From assembly GCF_002001125.1 (NCBI RefSeq), contig NZ_MUNV01000018.1, positions 1-64,000 of the forward strand: DNA of 64,000 bases. Reading direction: 5' to 3'. The stretch is from Rhodanobacter sp. B04. GTDB taxonomy: Bacteria > Pseudomonadota > Gammaproteobacteria > Xanthomonadales > Rhodanobacteraceae. The notes under the pieces are model-generated. The model did not search any database. It worked only from the letters and a program-made list of their open reading frames with translations, and had not been told where the DNA came from. Positions 16,128-25,994 of the stretch are shown one piece after another. The position numbers were made by a program, and so were the translations under genes. Position 1 is the first letter of the stretch. Each line of letters opens with the position of its first letter.

Positions 16128-16991
16128 ATGCAGACAGTGACCTCCCGCCGGATTTTCGCCCACGACGAGTTTCTCGGGCAGTACGAGATGCGCTTGCCTG
16201 CCGGCGGTTTCGTGGTGGCGCGGCGCGTGCCGACGGTCCCCGAACACGAAGTCGAGGAACACACGCATACGGAGGCTCATTTCGTGCTGCTCATGCGGGG
16301 CGCCTATGTGTCCTCGGCCGCGGGTGCACCTGCGGTGGCAGAGCGCCCGTTGTTGATCTACAACCCGCCCGGCACCACGCATCGCGACTGCTTTCGTGGC
16401 GATGGTGGACAGTTCTTCACGGTGTCGGTGTCGATGGCCACGCAGCGACATTTTGCCTACGCGGTCGCGCTTCCCGACCACGCCTGTGTGCTTGGCCGTG
16501 CCGCGCTGGGCGTGGCATTGAACATGGCGGCGAGTGGTGCCGCGCCGACGCCGCACGACGGGCTGATCGTCGAGTCCTTGTGCGCGGAGCTGCTGACCGC
16601 CACGGCGCTCGACTTCAAGGATGTCCTTGACCGCGCGCCGGCTTGGTTGCGGCGGGCGCGTGAGCTGATGCACGACGACTGCGGCACCGAGTTGAGCCTG
16701 TCGGATGTCGCCATGGTTGCCGGCGTGCATCCGGTGCATCTGACGCGGACCTTCCGCCATCATTTCGGATGCACGCCCGGCGATTACCTGCGACGTTGCC
16801 GCCTGACCAAGGCGGCGGCACTGCTGATGGACACGTCCGCCGAACTGGTGGATGTCGCCGAGGCATGCGGTTACTTCGATCAGGCGCACTTTTCGCATAC
16901 GTTCAAGGCCGCCTTCGGTGTGTCGCCCCGAGGTTACCGGTTGGGCGCGACAACCGGCCGGGCAGGTTTGCCAGATACAAGACCGGCGTAG
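16128..16991 (+). CDS. AraC-family transcriptional regulator
   Basis: Encodes 287 aa from ATG 16128 (ATG 16092 is possible, neither has an ideal ribosome site). The N-terminal half has cupin-like strands (EHTHTEAHFVLLMRGAYV, YNPPGTTHRDCF), suggesting a ligand-binding pocket. The C-terminal 100 residues carry two helix-turn-helix units (LSDVAMVAGVHPVHLTRTF and LVDVAEACGYFDQAHFSHTF) and the family signature FGVSPRGYR. It stands just upstream of the serine hydrolase gene, which it might control. Confidence 0.85.
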   Translation: MQTVTSRRIFAHDEFLGQYEMRLPAGGFVVARRVPTVPEHEVEEHTHTEAHFVLLMRGAYVSSAAGAPAVAERPLLIYNPPGTTHRDCFRGDGGQFFTVSVSMATQRHFAYAVALPDHACVLGRAALGVALNMAASGAAPTPHDGLIVESLCAELLTATALDFKDVLDRAPAWLRRARELMHDDCGTELSLSDVAMVAGVHPVHLTRTFRHHFGCTPGDYLRRCRLTKAAALLMDTSAELVDVAEACGYFDQAHFSHTFKAAFGVSPRGYRLGATTGRAGLPDTRPA

Positions 16992-17066
16992 CCACGCACA
17001 CTAGGATCGATGGGGATGGCGGCCGTGGCTCAAGGTCGCACCCTGTTCCCAAGCGGAAACCGAATC

Positions 17067-18830
17067 ATGCGACGACTTACCCTGATCCTTGGCGCTTTGT
17101 TTGCGGCAGTCCTCCCCATGATCGTGCTGGCGGATGAACCGGCGCCGGCCGGCGCGGATCGCCTGCTCGGTCTGTGGGGAAATGAAACGGCATTCGTGCC
17201 GCAAGCCGCCGGGACACTGGTGATCGATGGCCGCAGCGACGAGTGGCGGGCGTCGATCGGTGGCTTCGAGGCGGCCGTGCATCGTGCGGGCGACCGCATC
17301 GATGTCAGCTTGCCCGGCGATCAAGGCCGGTTCCGTGGCCATCTGGCCGCCGATGCGTCGGCTATCGACGGGTTCTGGATACAGCCGGCGGGGACCACGT
17401 TGAGCAGTGCCTACGCCACGCCGCTGACCTTGAAGCCGGTGCAGGCCGGCGTGTGGTCGGGGCGGGTGCAGCCGTTGGCCGATCGTGTTTCCCAATACCT
17501 GCAGATCGCGCGCGGGTCCGATGGTGCGCTGGTGGCCTCCATCGCCAATCCGGAATTCAACCTCGGCCGAAGCCAGCTCTACAAGGTGGCGGTCGATGGC
17601 GATGCGTTGACATTGAGCGACCCGCGGCGACCCGCCTGGCAGTTGCACGGCAACTTCGACGAAGACAGCGGTCAGTTGCGCCTGGACTGGCAGGGCATCG
17701 GCTGGTTCGCCTTCACGCGCCGCGACCGCGATCATGCGCCGGGGTTCTATCCGCGGACGCCGGCGGCGACCAGCTACGCCTACCGGCAACCACTGGATCT
17801 GGACGATGGCTGGGCGACCTCATCGCTGCAGGATGCGGGGCTCGACGCGCACATGATCGCCGCGCTCGTCGAGAGCATCGAGCGCGATGCGATGACCGGT
17901 CCGGCGGCGCCACAGATCCAGGGCGTGCTGATCGCACGGCATGGCAAGCTGGTGGTGGAGGAGTACTTCCATGGCTTCGATCGCGAGCGTAAGCATGACA
18001 CGCGCTCGGCTGGCAAGTCCTTCGCCTCGCTGATGGTCGGTCTGGCGATGCAGCACAGTACGAAGCTCACTCCGGATACGCCGGTACTGTCGTTGTTGCC
18101 GCAGTACCAGGGTCTGGCCAACCCCGATCCGTGCAAGCGCCAGATCACGGTCGCCGATCTGATGAGCATGACTTCAGGGCTGGCCTGCGATGACAACGAC
18201 GACAAATCGCCGGGCAACGAGGATGTCATGCAGTCGCAGCACCGGCAGAACGACTGGTACCGCTACACCCTGGACTTGCCGATGGCTCGCGCCCCTGGCG
18301 GCAACAAGGCGGTGTACTGCTCGGCCGGCATCAACCTGCTGGGCGGTGTCGTCGGCCACGCCACGGGCATGTGGCTGCCGGCGTTCTTCGACACCTATAT
18401 CGGCCGGCCGTTGCAGATGCGCGACTACCACATCAACCTGATGCCGAACGGTGATGCCTACCTTGCCGGCGGCATTTACCTGCGCCCCCGCGACATGCTC
18501 AAACTTGGGCAGCTGTATCTCGCCGGTGGCGTCTGGAATGGGCATCGCGTGATCGATCGCCATTGGGTCGATCTGTCCACCATCCGCCATGCCGAATTCG
18601 CGCCGGACCACGGCTACGGCTATGCCTGGCATCTGCATGCGATGAAATCCGTCGGCCACGACTATCGCGAATACGCCGCCGAAGGCAACGGTGGCCAATT
18701 CATCATCGTCGTGCCGGAGCTGGACATCACGGTCGTGATCACCGCCGGCAACTATGGCGATTTCAAGACCTGGTATCCGCTGCAGGATCTTGTGGCCAAA
18801 TACATCATTCCAGCAGCAAACAAGCAGTAG
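17067..18830 (+). CDS. Periplasmic serine hydrolase (beta-lactamase superfamily, large form)
   Basis: Encodes 587 aa with a signal peptide (RRLTLILGALFAAVLPMIVLAD). Residues up to about 240 form a non-catalytic beta-rich domain. The catalytic domain follows with S314-A-G-K317 as nucleophile motif, Y-C-S-A-G as the Tyr-x-Ser element and a C-terminal GNGGQFIIVVPELDI strand in the place of the KTG box. The extra N-terminal domain makes it longer than typical 350-400 aa relatives. Substrate unknown. Confidence 0.8.
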   Translation: MRRLTLILGALFAAVLPMIVLADEPAPAGADRLLGLWGNETAFVPQAAGTLVIDGRSDEWRASIGGFEAAVHRAGDRIDVSLPGDQGRFRGHLAADASAIDGFWIQPAGTTLSSAYATPLTLKPVQAGVWSGRVQPLADRVSQYLQIARGSDGALVASIANPEFNLGRSQLYKVAVDGDALTLSDPRRPAWQLHGNFDEDSGQLRLDWQGIGWFAFTRRDRDHAPGFYPRTPAATSYAYRQPLDLDDGWATSSLQDAGLDAHMIAALVESIERDAMTGPAAPQIQGVLIARHGKLVVEEYFHGFDRERKHDTRSAGKSFASLMVGLAMQHSTKLTPDTPVLSLLPQYQGLANPDPCKRQITVADLMSMTSGLACDDNDDKSPGNEDVMQSQHRQNDWYRYTLDLPMARAPGGNKAVYCSAGINLLGGVVGHATGMWLPAFFDTYIGRPLQMRDYHINLMPNGDAYLAGGIYLRPRDMLKLGQLYLAGGVWNGHRVIDRHWVDLSTIRHAEFAPDHGYGYAWHLHAMKSVGHDYREYAAEGNGGQFIIVVPELDITVVITAGNYGDFKTWYPLQDLVAKYIIPAANKQ

Positions 18831-19110
18831 CGCGTCCGGTGGCTCTTGCAGAAATGTGGTTGCATCGAGGTGCGCCAAACACCAAAGAGCCCCGGTCGGT
18901 TGGATGGCCAGCTTGGCCTGCTCGATACGCGTGAGCCGTGGAACAGTGCGGGCATTGCCAGTACGCCAGGTCGGCCGCCCGAGGTTTCCCGCAAGCGGCG
19001 TCCAGCATTGCCGCTGCAAATGGCTGTTCCGCAATTATTCGAATCTGCGTTACGTGATGGGATAAGCCATAATCGCCGGGGCACGATCTGTCGTCACGTT
19101 AAGGCCTTGC

Positions 19111-20688
19111 ATGCCCGACCCCAACAAGCTCTTTGCCCAGGCCACCACGGCGTACAACCAGGGAAACTGGCGCCAGGCATACGATGTGGCGACACCGCTG
19201 CTGCCGCTTGCGCCAGACCATGCAGGGTTGCACTACCTGATCGGGCTTGCTGCGCTCGGCTTGAAGCAGATGCCACAGGCAGTGAAGCACCTGCAGAGGG
19301 CCGTCAAGCTGGATCCCCTGCGGGCCGAATATGCGGCGCAATTTGCGAAAGTGCTTTCCCTGGTCAACCAGCCTGCGGTTGCTCTGCGGGTCGTCGACCG
19401 GGCGTTGACCCTGTCGCCGCTGGATGCTCCGACGCTCGATACCCTTGGGGTGGTGCTGTCGCGTGCCAACGAGCATGAGCGCGCGGTAACGCTGTACGAA
19501 CGCGCGGTAGCGCTCGCACCGGCCCGCGCCGATCTTCATTACAACCTGGCCAAATCGCTGATCTGCCTGGGCAGGCTTGATGATGCCGACCAGGAGATGG
19601 AAGTCTGCCTTGATCTGGCGCCACAGTCCTGGGACATCCATCTGACATTGTCACAGCTGCGCAAACAGAGCCGGGCGAGCAATCATCTGCAGCGATTGCA
19701 GTCTCTGCTGCCAGACAGCGTCGGCAACCCGGTGGCGCAGTTGCATCTGCATCTGGCGTTGTTCAAGGAGTACGAGGATCTGGCCGACTATCCCCGTGCC
19801 TTCGAACACCTCGCCATCGGCAAGGCGGCGGGCAGGGTCGGACGAGGTTATTCGCACGAACAGAAAGAGGCCCAGTTTGCTGCGTTGACCCGTGCCCTGA
19901 CGGAGCCGCAACCTGCTGCCGCAGGTTTCCCGACCGACGAACCGATCTTCGTCCTGGGCATGCCTCGCTCGGGCACGACTCTGGTGGAGCGCATCATCTC
20001 CAGCCATCGCGATGTGCATTCCGCGGGCGAACTGCAGAACTTCCCGGTCTCGTTCAAGCAGGTCTCCGGCAGTCGCACGCCACAGCTGCTGGATCCGGAG
20101 ACCATCGGCTGCGCAAGCAGGATCGATTGGCGAAAGTTGGGCGAAACCTATCTTTCCAGCACCCGGCCGGCGACTGGCCAAAAACCCCGCTTCATCGACA
20201 AGCTTCCGCACAATTTTCTCTATGCGGGGTTCATCGCCAACGCCTTGCCCAACGCAAAGATCATCTGTTTGCGGCGCGATCCGATGGATACATGCCTGAG
20301 CAATTTTCGCCAGCTTTTCGCGCTGCAGTCGACCAATTACGACTACTCATTCGACCTGCTGGATACCGGGCGTTACTACGTCTTGTTCGATCGCCTGATG
20401 GCGCACTGGCAACGGCTATTCCCGGGACGCATCCTGGAGGTGGATTACGAGACGTTGGTGGATTCTCAGGAAAACAGTTCGCGCCAGATGCTCGAGTTCT
20501 GCGGCCTGTCCTGGGACGATGCCTGCCTGCGCTTCGAGGACAATCCGGCGCCTGTCGCGACGGCCAGCGCAGTGCAGGTGCGCAGGCCGATGTACCGTAG
20601 TTCGGTCAAACGCTGGAAACACTATGAAGCGCAAACGGCCGACTTGCAGAAGCTGCTGATCGACGCGGGTATTGAGCTCAAGCCATAG
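19111..20688 (+). CDS. TPR-repeat sulfotransferase
   Basis: Encodes 525 aa. Residues 1-220 hold about six tetratricopeptide repeats (for example DAPTLDTLGVVLSRANEHERAVTLYERAV). A sulfotransferase domain follows, with the PAPS-binding loop FVLGMPRSGTTLVE at about residue 282, FIDKLPHNFLYAG, and the 3'-phosphate motif CLRRDPMDTCLSNF. There is no signal peptide, so it is probably cytosolic. Acceptor substrate unknown; the TPR part suggests a protein or peptide partner. Confidence 0.9.
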   Translation: MPDPNKLFAQATTAYNQGNWRQAYDVATPLLPLAPDHAGLHYLIGLAALGLKQMPQAVKHLQRAVKLDPLRAEYAAQFAKVLSLVNQPAVALRVVDRALTLSPLDAPTLDTLGVVLSRANEHERAVTLYERAVALAPARADLHYNLAKSLICLGRLDDADQEMEVCLDLAPQSWDIHLTLSQLRKQSRASNHLQRLQSLLPDSVGNPVAQLHLHLALFKEYEDLADYPRAFEHLAIGKAAGRVGRGYSHEQKEAQFAALTRALTEPQPAAAGFPTDEPIFVLGMPRSGTTLVERIISSHRDVHSAGELQNFPVSFKQVSGSRTPQLLDPETIGCASRIDWRKLGETYLSSTRPATGQKPRFIDKLPHNFLYAGFIANALPNAKIICLRRDPMDTCLSNFRQLFALQSTNYDYSFDLLDTGRYYVLFDRLMAHWQRLFPGRILEVDYETLVDSQENSSRQMLEFCGLSWDDACLRFEDNPAPVATASAVQVRRPMYRSSVKRWKHYEAQTADLQKLLIDAGIELKP

Positions 20689-20788
20689 CAAGCAACGCGA
20701 GAGGCCCATCTTTCAGCATGGCTTGGAAGGGGTGGTGTTGGACCCCAATGGCCTATCTTGCCTTGGCCCCGAGACGCAGGAATACGAC

Positions 20789-21493
20789 ATGTCCCATCTC
20801 TCCGATTTTCCCATCGCCGCTCGCTGGCCTGCTCGGTACCCGGACCGGATCCAGCTTTATTCGCTCAACACGCCCAACGGCGTGAAGGTGTCGATCATGC
20901 TGGAGGAGGCCGGGCTGCCGTACGAGCCGCATCTCGTCGACATCATGAAGGACGAGAGCCACACGCCCGAGTTCCTGTCGCTGAACCCGAACGGAAAAAT
21001 TCCCGCGATCATCGACCCGGACGGTCCCGACGGCAGGCCGCTCGGGTTGTTCGAGTCGGGTGCGATCCTGCTGTATCTGGCGGACAAGTCCGGCAAGTTC
21101 ATTCCGGCTGACCCGGCACGGCGCTGGGAGACGATCCAGTGGCTGTTCTTCCAGATGACGGCGATCGGCCCGATGTTTGGCCAGGTCGGCTTCTTCAACA
21201 AATTCGCCGGCAAGGAGATTGCCGACAAGCGCCCGCTTGCTCGCTATGTTGCCGAATCGAAGCGCCTGCTGGGCGTACTCGATGCGCGGCTCGACGGCCG
21301 CCGCTGGATCATGGGCGAGGAATACAGCATTGCCGACATCGCCACGCTCGGCTGGGTCAACAACCTCATCACCTTTTATGGGGCACGCGAGCTGGTCGAA
21401 TACGACAGCTTTGCCCATGTCGTTGCATGGCTCGCTCGTGGGCTGGCGCGACCCGCTGTGAGGCGCGGACTGGAGATCCCCAGGAGAGGCTGA
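20789..21493 (+). CDS. Glutathione S-transferase-like protein (YfcG/YghU type)
   Basis: Encodes 234 aa from ATG 20789 (AGGA seven bases upstream). The thioredoxin-like domain shows YSLNTPNGVKVSIMLEEAGLPYE, NPNGKIPAIID and LFESGAILLYLADK, the glutathione-binding ES motif. The all-helical C-terminal domain follows (GEEYSIADIATLGW). The TPNG motif and WLFFQMTAIGPMFGQ are typical of the YfcG/disulfide-reductase group. It follows the sulfotransferase by 100 bp. Confidence 0.9.
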   Translation: MSHLSDFPIAARWPARYPDRIQLYSLNTPNGVKVSIMLEEAGLPYEPHLVDIMKDESHTPEFLSLNPNGKIPAIIDPDGPDGRPLGLFESGAILLYLADKSGKFIPADPARRWETIQWLFFQMTAIGPMFGQVGFFNKFAGKEIADKRPLARYVAESKRLLGVLDARLDGRRWIMGEEYSIADIATLGWVNNLITFYGARELVEYDSFAHVVAWLARGLARPAVRRGLEIPRRG

Positions 21494-21620
21494 TCGACCG
21501 GCCGGCCCCGATGACAGGCCATGCAGGGCCGGGTATCCCCCGAGTTACCCGCTGTCGAGCTGGGCGGTGCCGTATACCATGCAGCGATGTCGCAAGCCGG
21601 TGCTTGCCTGGGGCCTCCAT

Positions 21621-22391
21621 ATGTTCTCGGATTCAACGCATGACATCGACGTGGTCGCGTGGCTGGCCACGTTCGGGATTCTGCTCTGCCTGGTCGCCGC
21701 GCGTGAATTCGGCTACTGGATGCATCGGCGAAAAATCCGTGGCGGTTCGCCCGAGGCAGAGGACGGCTTCACCCTGACCAGCGTGCTGGGCTTGCTGGCA
21801 CTGCTGGTCAGCTTCACCTTCTCGATGAGCCTGAGTCGCTACGACAGCCGGCGCGAGCTGGTTGTTGCCGAGGCGAATGCGATCGGCACCACCGCGCTGC
21901 GGGTGCAGTTGCTCGATGCCAATGCGCGCAGCGAGCTGGAGCCGCTCATGCGGGCCTATGTGGCCGAGCGCATCGTCTACGGCAAGGCAAGCACCGAACA
22001 GGAACAGGATGCCAGTTACGCACGTGCCTCCCGATTGCAGAACCGGTTCTGGCAGGCCATGAGCCGTGGCATCGAGCCGATCCGCACGACACCCCTGTCA
22101 GCGCTGGTCGTTTCGGCAACCAACGACATGTTCGACCTGGCCGCGTCGCGCAAGGCAGCGCGTGCGGCGCATATCCCGACGCGCGTGCTGGTGGTGCTGC
22201 TCATCTACAGCGTGTTCGTCGCCTTCCTGGTGGGTTACGAGAAAGGTCATGCGCGCTGGGCCAGCACCATGCTGTTCGTGCTGCTGCTGATCGCGGCCGC
22301 GCTTATCCTCGATATCGATCAGCCGGTGCGTGGAGCAGTGCAGGTCTCGCAACAATCGATGCTGGATGCCCAGGCGGCGATGGGGCCTTGA
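21621..22391 (+). CDS. DUF4239-like (bestrophin-like) membrane protein
   Basis: Encodes 256 aa from ATG 21621 (an earlier in-frame ATG at 21579 is possible). Two hydrophobic helices occur in the first 85 residues (WLATFGILLCLVAAREF; FTLTSVLGLLALLVSFTFSMSL), followed by a soluble helical part (EANAIGTTALRVQLLD) and two C-terminal helices (VLVVLLIYSVFVAFLVGY; TMLFVLLLIAAALILDID). That layout and the conserved EANAIGT match bacterial DUF4239 proteins of unknown function. Confidence 0.7.
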   Translation: MFSDSTHDIDVVAWLATFGILLCLVAAREFGYWMHRRKIRGGSPEAEDGFTLTSVLGLLALLVSFTFSMSLSRYDSRRELVVAEANAIGTTALRVQLLDANARSELEPLMRAYVAERIVYGKASTEQEQDASYARASRLQNRFWQAMSRGIEPIRTTPLSALVVSATNDMFDLAASRKAARAAHIPTRVLVVLLIYSVFVAFLVGYEKGHARWASTMLFVLLLIAAALILDIDQPVRGAVQVSQQSMLDAQAAMGP

Positions 22392-22621
22392 CTTCTGGCT
22401 TCTGCGTGGTGTTCAAGCCCACCCGAGGCTGACCATCCGTGTCGAAAGGCTGTGTGCGGCGGCGGTCGTTCTGAAGCGCCATGCCGGTTTGCCGCCACCA
22501 GCACGGTTTCGCTCATCCAGACAGATCGGTCATGGTTCAACGCGGTGGCATGCCCGATGCGCCGGTGCATTGCCTGATAGGCAGCGGACAGTGCCGGTCG
22601 ATGGCAATGCCGAGTCGCGAT

Positions 22622-23458
22622 TCAGTCGTCGTCACTCTTCGGTACGCTGACTGTGCCCTTGACGTTCTGATGATGGATGTCGCCGCTGCCGTTGGCGCCT
22701 ACGCTGAAATTGCCGCCGACGCCATTGGCGTTGACATCGCCGGAGCCGGTGCTGCCGACCCTGGCGTCACGGCCGATATGGCTGAGCGTGACGTCGCCGG
22801 AGCCGGTCGCGCCGACGTTGACGCTGCCGCTCACGTTGCTGAAGACAAGATCGCCCGAACCGGAATGATCTGCCTGGACATCGCCGCGGACATCATCGAC
22901 GTGCACATCGCCCGAGCCGGTTTCGTGCAGGTTGACGCTGCCGACGTGCTGCGCCTTTACATCGGCCGAGCCGAGTTTAAGGGTCAAGGCGCCGGCGATG
23001 TGGTCCGCGACCAGGTCGCCCGAGCCGGAATCAAGGTTCAGCGAGGCGAGGTTGCTGGCGTTGACGTCGCCGGAACCGCTGTCGACGTTGATGGCGAGCG
23101 ATGCCGGCACGCGGACCTGCAGTTTCAGATATGCGTAGCTGGAGCCGAACAGGTTGATGTTCATATGGCTGTTGTCATGCTCTGTGTCGACTGTGGCGCG
23201 GTCGCCATCGCGGTTGGCACCGACCTGCAAGTCGCTCAGCCACGACGCGTTGGAGGCACAGGCGGTGCCGCGTACCTCGACCTTGGTCAAGCCGGCGACG
23301 CTCTGGATGTCCAGGTCGGTGGAGCCAAGCTTGAGCAGCAGGCTGCTCAGGCCGGCGGCGTCAAGGTCGGCATTGCGCGGCGCGCTGTAGCGGCATTCAG
23401 CCGCGCCGGCCGCCAAGGGCAGCGTCGTCAACAGCAGGGCAAGGATGGTTTTTCGCAT
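22622..23458 (-). CDS. Exported SGSGD-repeat beta-helix protein (GIN-domain/DUF2807-like)
   Basis: Encodes 278 aa with a signal peptide (RKTILALLLTTLPLAAGAA). From about residue 125 it contains at least seven short repeats with the core GSGDV spaced 18-22 residues apart (DSGSGDVNAS, DSGSGDLVAD, ETGSGDVHVD, HSGSGDLVFS, ATGSGDVTLS, STGSGDVNAN, ANGSGDIHHQ), as in the auto-transporter adhesin head GIN domain, a right-handed beta helix. It is probably periplasmic or surface-exposed; function unknown. GGAG lies eight bases before the start. Confidence 0.8.
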   Translation of the reverse strand: MRKTILALLLTTLPLAAGAAECRYSAPRNADLDAAGLSSLLLKLGSTDLDIQSVAGLTKVEVRGTACASNASWLSDLQVGANRDGDRATVDTEHDNSHMNINLFGSSYAYLKLQVRVPASLAINVDSGSGDVNASNLASLNLDSGSGDLVADHIAGALTLKLGSADVKAQHVGSVNLHETGSGDVHVDDVRGDVQADHSGSGDLVFSNVSGSVNVGATGSGDVTLSHIGRDARVGSTGSGDVNANGVGGNFSVGANGSGDIHHQNVKGTVSVPKSDDD

Positions 23459-23719
23459 GGTTTCTACTCCGGGTTGGCAACATCGGTCTGATGCGCGCAA
23501 GAGGCTGAGCGTTTATAGGCGATGCGTATCGCGTGCGATATATGACCTTTGGCGGCGCGGTAATCGCGATGCCCGCACAAAGCCGGTTGTTCATGCGATG
23601 GCTGCCAGTACGCGGCCACACGATCTGAGAATAAGCGCGTTGCAACCAGAACCGATGCGATTCCTGCCTTGCGGACTATCCTTTCCAGCCATGTATGACC
23701 GCTGGCATGAGGTAAAACC

Positions 23720-24388
23720 ATGAATGTCCTGTTGTTCGGTGCTACCGGCATGGTCGGTCAGGGTGCATTGCGCGAGTGCCTGCATGCCGACGACGTGACC
23801 CGGATACAGACGGTCGGTCGTACCGCGACGGGCCAGCAACATCCCAAGCTGCACGAACTGGTGCACCAGGACCTGTTTGACTGCAGCGCCATCGAAGCGG
23901 AGCTCACGAATTTCGATGCGTGCTTCTTCTGCATTGGCGTGGCCTCGTCCGGCATGGCGGAGGCGCAGTACACGCGACTGACCCACGACCTCACCTTGGC
24001 GGTGGCGAAGACGTTGGCACGGCTCAACCCGCAGATGACGTTCGTCTATGTCTCCGGTGCCGGTGCGGACAGCAGTGAGGCGGGCAGGGTGATGTGGGCG
24101 CGGGTGCGCGGCCGGCTCGAAAATGCATTGCAGCGGCTGCCGTTCAAGGCGGTATACGTATTCCGGCCAGGCATCATCCAGCCGTTGCACGGCATCCGTT
24201 CCAAGACGGACGCCTATCGCTGGTTCTATCTGCTGGCACGGCCGTTGCTGCCAATGCTGCGCATGTTGATGCCGAATACGGTGTTGAGCACGCAGATTGT
24301 CGGCCGTGCGATGCTGGCGGTGGCTCGCCGCGCTGCGCCCAGGGCGATACTGGAAGCGGCGGACATCCGTGCATTGGGGCGTGCATGA
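23720..24388 (+). CDS. NAD(P)-binding Rossmann-fold oxidoreductase-like protein
   Basis: Encodes 222 aa. The N-terminus MNVLLFGATGMVGQGALREC is a GxxGxxG dinucleotide-binding motif. FCIGVASSGM, TFVYVSGAGADSSEAG and VFRPGIIQP follow as in atypical short-chain dehydrogenases (NAD(P)H-binding/YeeD-like group). There is no catalytic YxxxK pair, so it may bind nucleotide without classical SDR catalysis. Confidence 0.8.
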   Translation: MNVLLFGATGMVGQGALRECLHADDVTRIQTVGRTATGQQHPKLHELVHQDLFDCSAIEAELTNFDACFFCIGVASSGMAEAQYTRLTHDLTLAVAKTLARLNPQMTFVYVSGAGADSSEAGRVMWARVRGRLENALQRLPFKAVYVFRPGIIQPLHGIRSKTDAYRWFYLLARPLLPMLRMLMPNTVLSTQIVGRAMLAVARRAAPRAILEAADIRALGRA

Positions 24389-24464
24389 TGGAGCGGCAGC
24401 GAGCGGAACCCGATCGTGCCGGTTGCGGTCACGTTTTCACCCACTCATAACTAAGGACGGTTTC

Positions 24465-25238
24465 ATGAAGCATGGCGCTCTGTGGTCGATGGTGGTTCTG
24501 GGCTTGCTGGCAGCATCGGCGGCACATGGAGATCCAGTGCCTGATTTGCGCAGCACGCTGACGCGCTTGCGCGCGGACCGGCCGTTGGCAGTCACAGCGT
24601 GCGTCAACAGCACGGTGCACGATGGCAGCGATGCGGCAAAGAATACGCAGGCGCAAGTGCAGATCAGTGTGGCCAGCGGCACGGACGGCTTGCAGATGGG
24701 CTTTTCGCCGGCCTTGCTGCAGCGCTCGGCGCAGGAGGCGGCCATACACGCGAAGAACAAGGACGCCCCCACGCCGATCGCGGACCTGCTGGGCAAGCTC
24801 AGTCCGGTGAACGTGCAGCCGATGCTGGATTTCGCACCGGAGCTGCAGCGCAAACTCGATGGCGCCATTCTCTCCAGCCAGCGCGACGAGATGCATGATG
24901 GCAAGCCCGCGCATCTGCTGGTGTTCGATGTGCCATTGCCGCCCTCAGCCAGCAAACAGATGACGATCAAGCAATACACCGGGCAACTGAATGTGTGGCT
25001 CGGTACCGACGGTGTGCCGGTCGCGGTGAAGGAGGCAGTGCAGATCAAGGGACGCAAGATGCTGATCGGCATCGAGCTGGGCAGCGCGTCCAGCTACGAG
25101 TTGCGCACCGTCGGGACCCGACTGGTGGTGATCTCGCGGCACACCGAGGAATCACATTCCGTATTCGGCAGCGAGGGCGACAGCACGACCGACGCAGTGC
25201 TCACGCTGGCAACGGGTTCTTCCAAGCCGTCCAGCTGA
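24465..25238 (+). CDS. Exported protein of unknown function
   Basis: Encodes 257 aa from ATG 24465 with AAGGA eight bases upstream. It has a cleavable signal peptide (LWSMVVLGLLAASAAHGD). The mature protein is hydrophilic with long strands near the C-terminus (QLNVWLGTDGVPVAVKEAVQIKG, IELGSASSYELRTVGTRLVVISRH), suggesting a beta-rich periplasmic domain. I recognise no family. Confidence 0.7.
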   Translation: MKHGALWSMVVLGLLAASAAHGDPVPDLRSTLTRLRADRPLAVTACVNSTVHDGSDAAKNTQAQVQISVASGTDGLQMGFSPALLQRSAQEAAIHAKNKDAPTPIADLLGKLSPVNVQPMLDFAPELQRKLDGAILSSQRDEMHDGKPAHLLVFDVPLPPSASKQMTIKQYTGQLNVWLGTDGVPVAVKEAVQIKGRKMLIGIELGSASSYELRTVGTRLVVISRHTEESHSVFGSEGDSTTDAVLTLATGSSKPSS

Positions 25239-25994
25239 CGTGCGCGCAGGCTGGACGTCGCAATCCGATCAATTGTTGCCGGTGACCTGCGGCTGCGCGG
25301 CACCGGCATCGTGCAACGCCTGCCATCCGAAGCTGCAAGCAGCGTAATCGATGATCCGTTTGACCGGCTTCCGCTGCAGCAGGCGTTTGGCCGCAAGCCG
25401 CGTGGTTGCCAGCGCAGCCTCCGGAATCCAGTCTTTGTCCCTCCCACGGTGGTGTAGGTTCGGTCGCGTGCCGCCGGCGATGGAGTCGACCTCCGGCGCC
25501 ACCGGCTTTCGCCCAGCAGGCCGAGTTGCGGGCCTTACTCCAGCGATCTCAAGCGACTGAATCCAGGAGCGCTCCGGGTCCCTGCTCGACCAGCCATTCG
25601 GCTGTTGGAGGCGCCGTGCGGGGCCGACGAGAAGAAGCCCGGCTTTTCGAGACCCGCCCAGGCCTGATCGAGAAGCGCGCCGACGGCTGGAATCCAGTTG
25701 GCCGGAATGCGGCACGGTATCCAGACGGCTGCCCGATGAAGCAGGACCCTCGCCCCCATGACCGCAGGACGCGCTAGGCAGCGCTACGCTCGCCTGTCAT
25801 GGACCCATCGTTGGTTCCGGGATGCCGGCGCTGAGAGCCACGCCGCATCCGGCTCGGGTAATCCGATGCCAGGAACAGGGGTCCAGGATTTCCGGCATCA
25901 CTTTCCGATGCCGGGGATGGCTGGGCACAGCGGCTCCCGTGCCGGCCGAACAAAGCAGTAACCCATATGACGTCACAACTACGAGGAAAACCAA
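25239..25994. other. 756-bp gap without a supported gene
   Basis: No frame here has a convincing start or family resemblance. A minus-strand frame (25715 to 25269) has a plausible C-terminal stretch but a low-complexity Arg/Pro/Gly-rich beginning. The segment GGAATCCAGTCTTTGTCC near 25420 resembles half of a REP-type palindrome. The gap may contain decayed repeats or a gene remnant. Confidence 0.3.

Noticed and set aside
22481-23491. 336-codon plus-strand frame opposite the SGSGD protein
   Set aside because: Its apparent repeat pattern is the reverse complement of the GSGDV repeats; the minus strand has the ribosome site and signal peptide.
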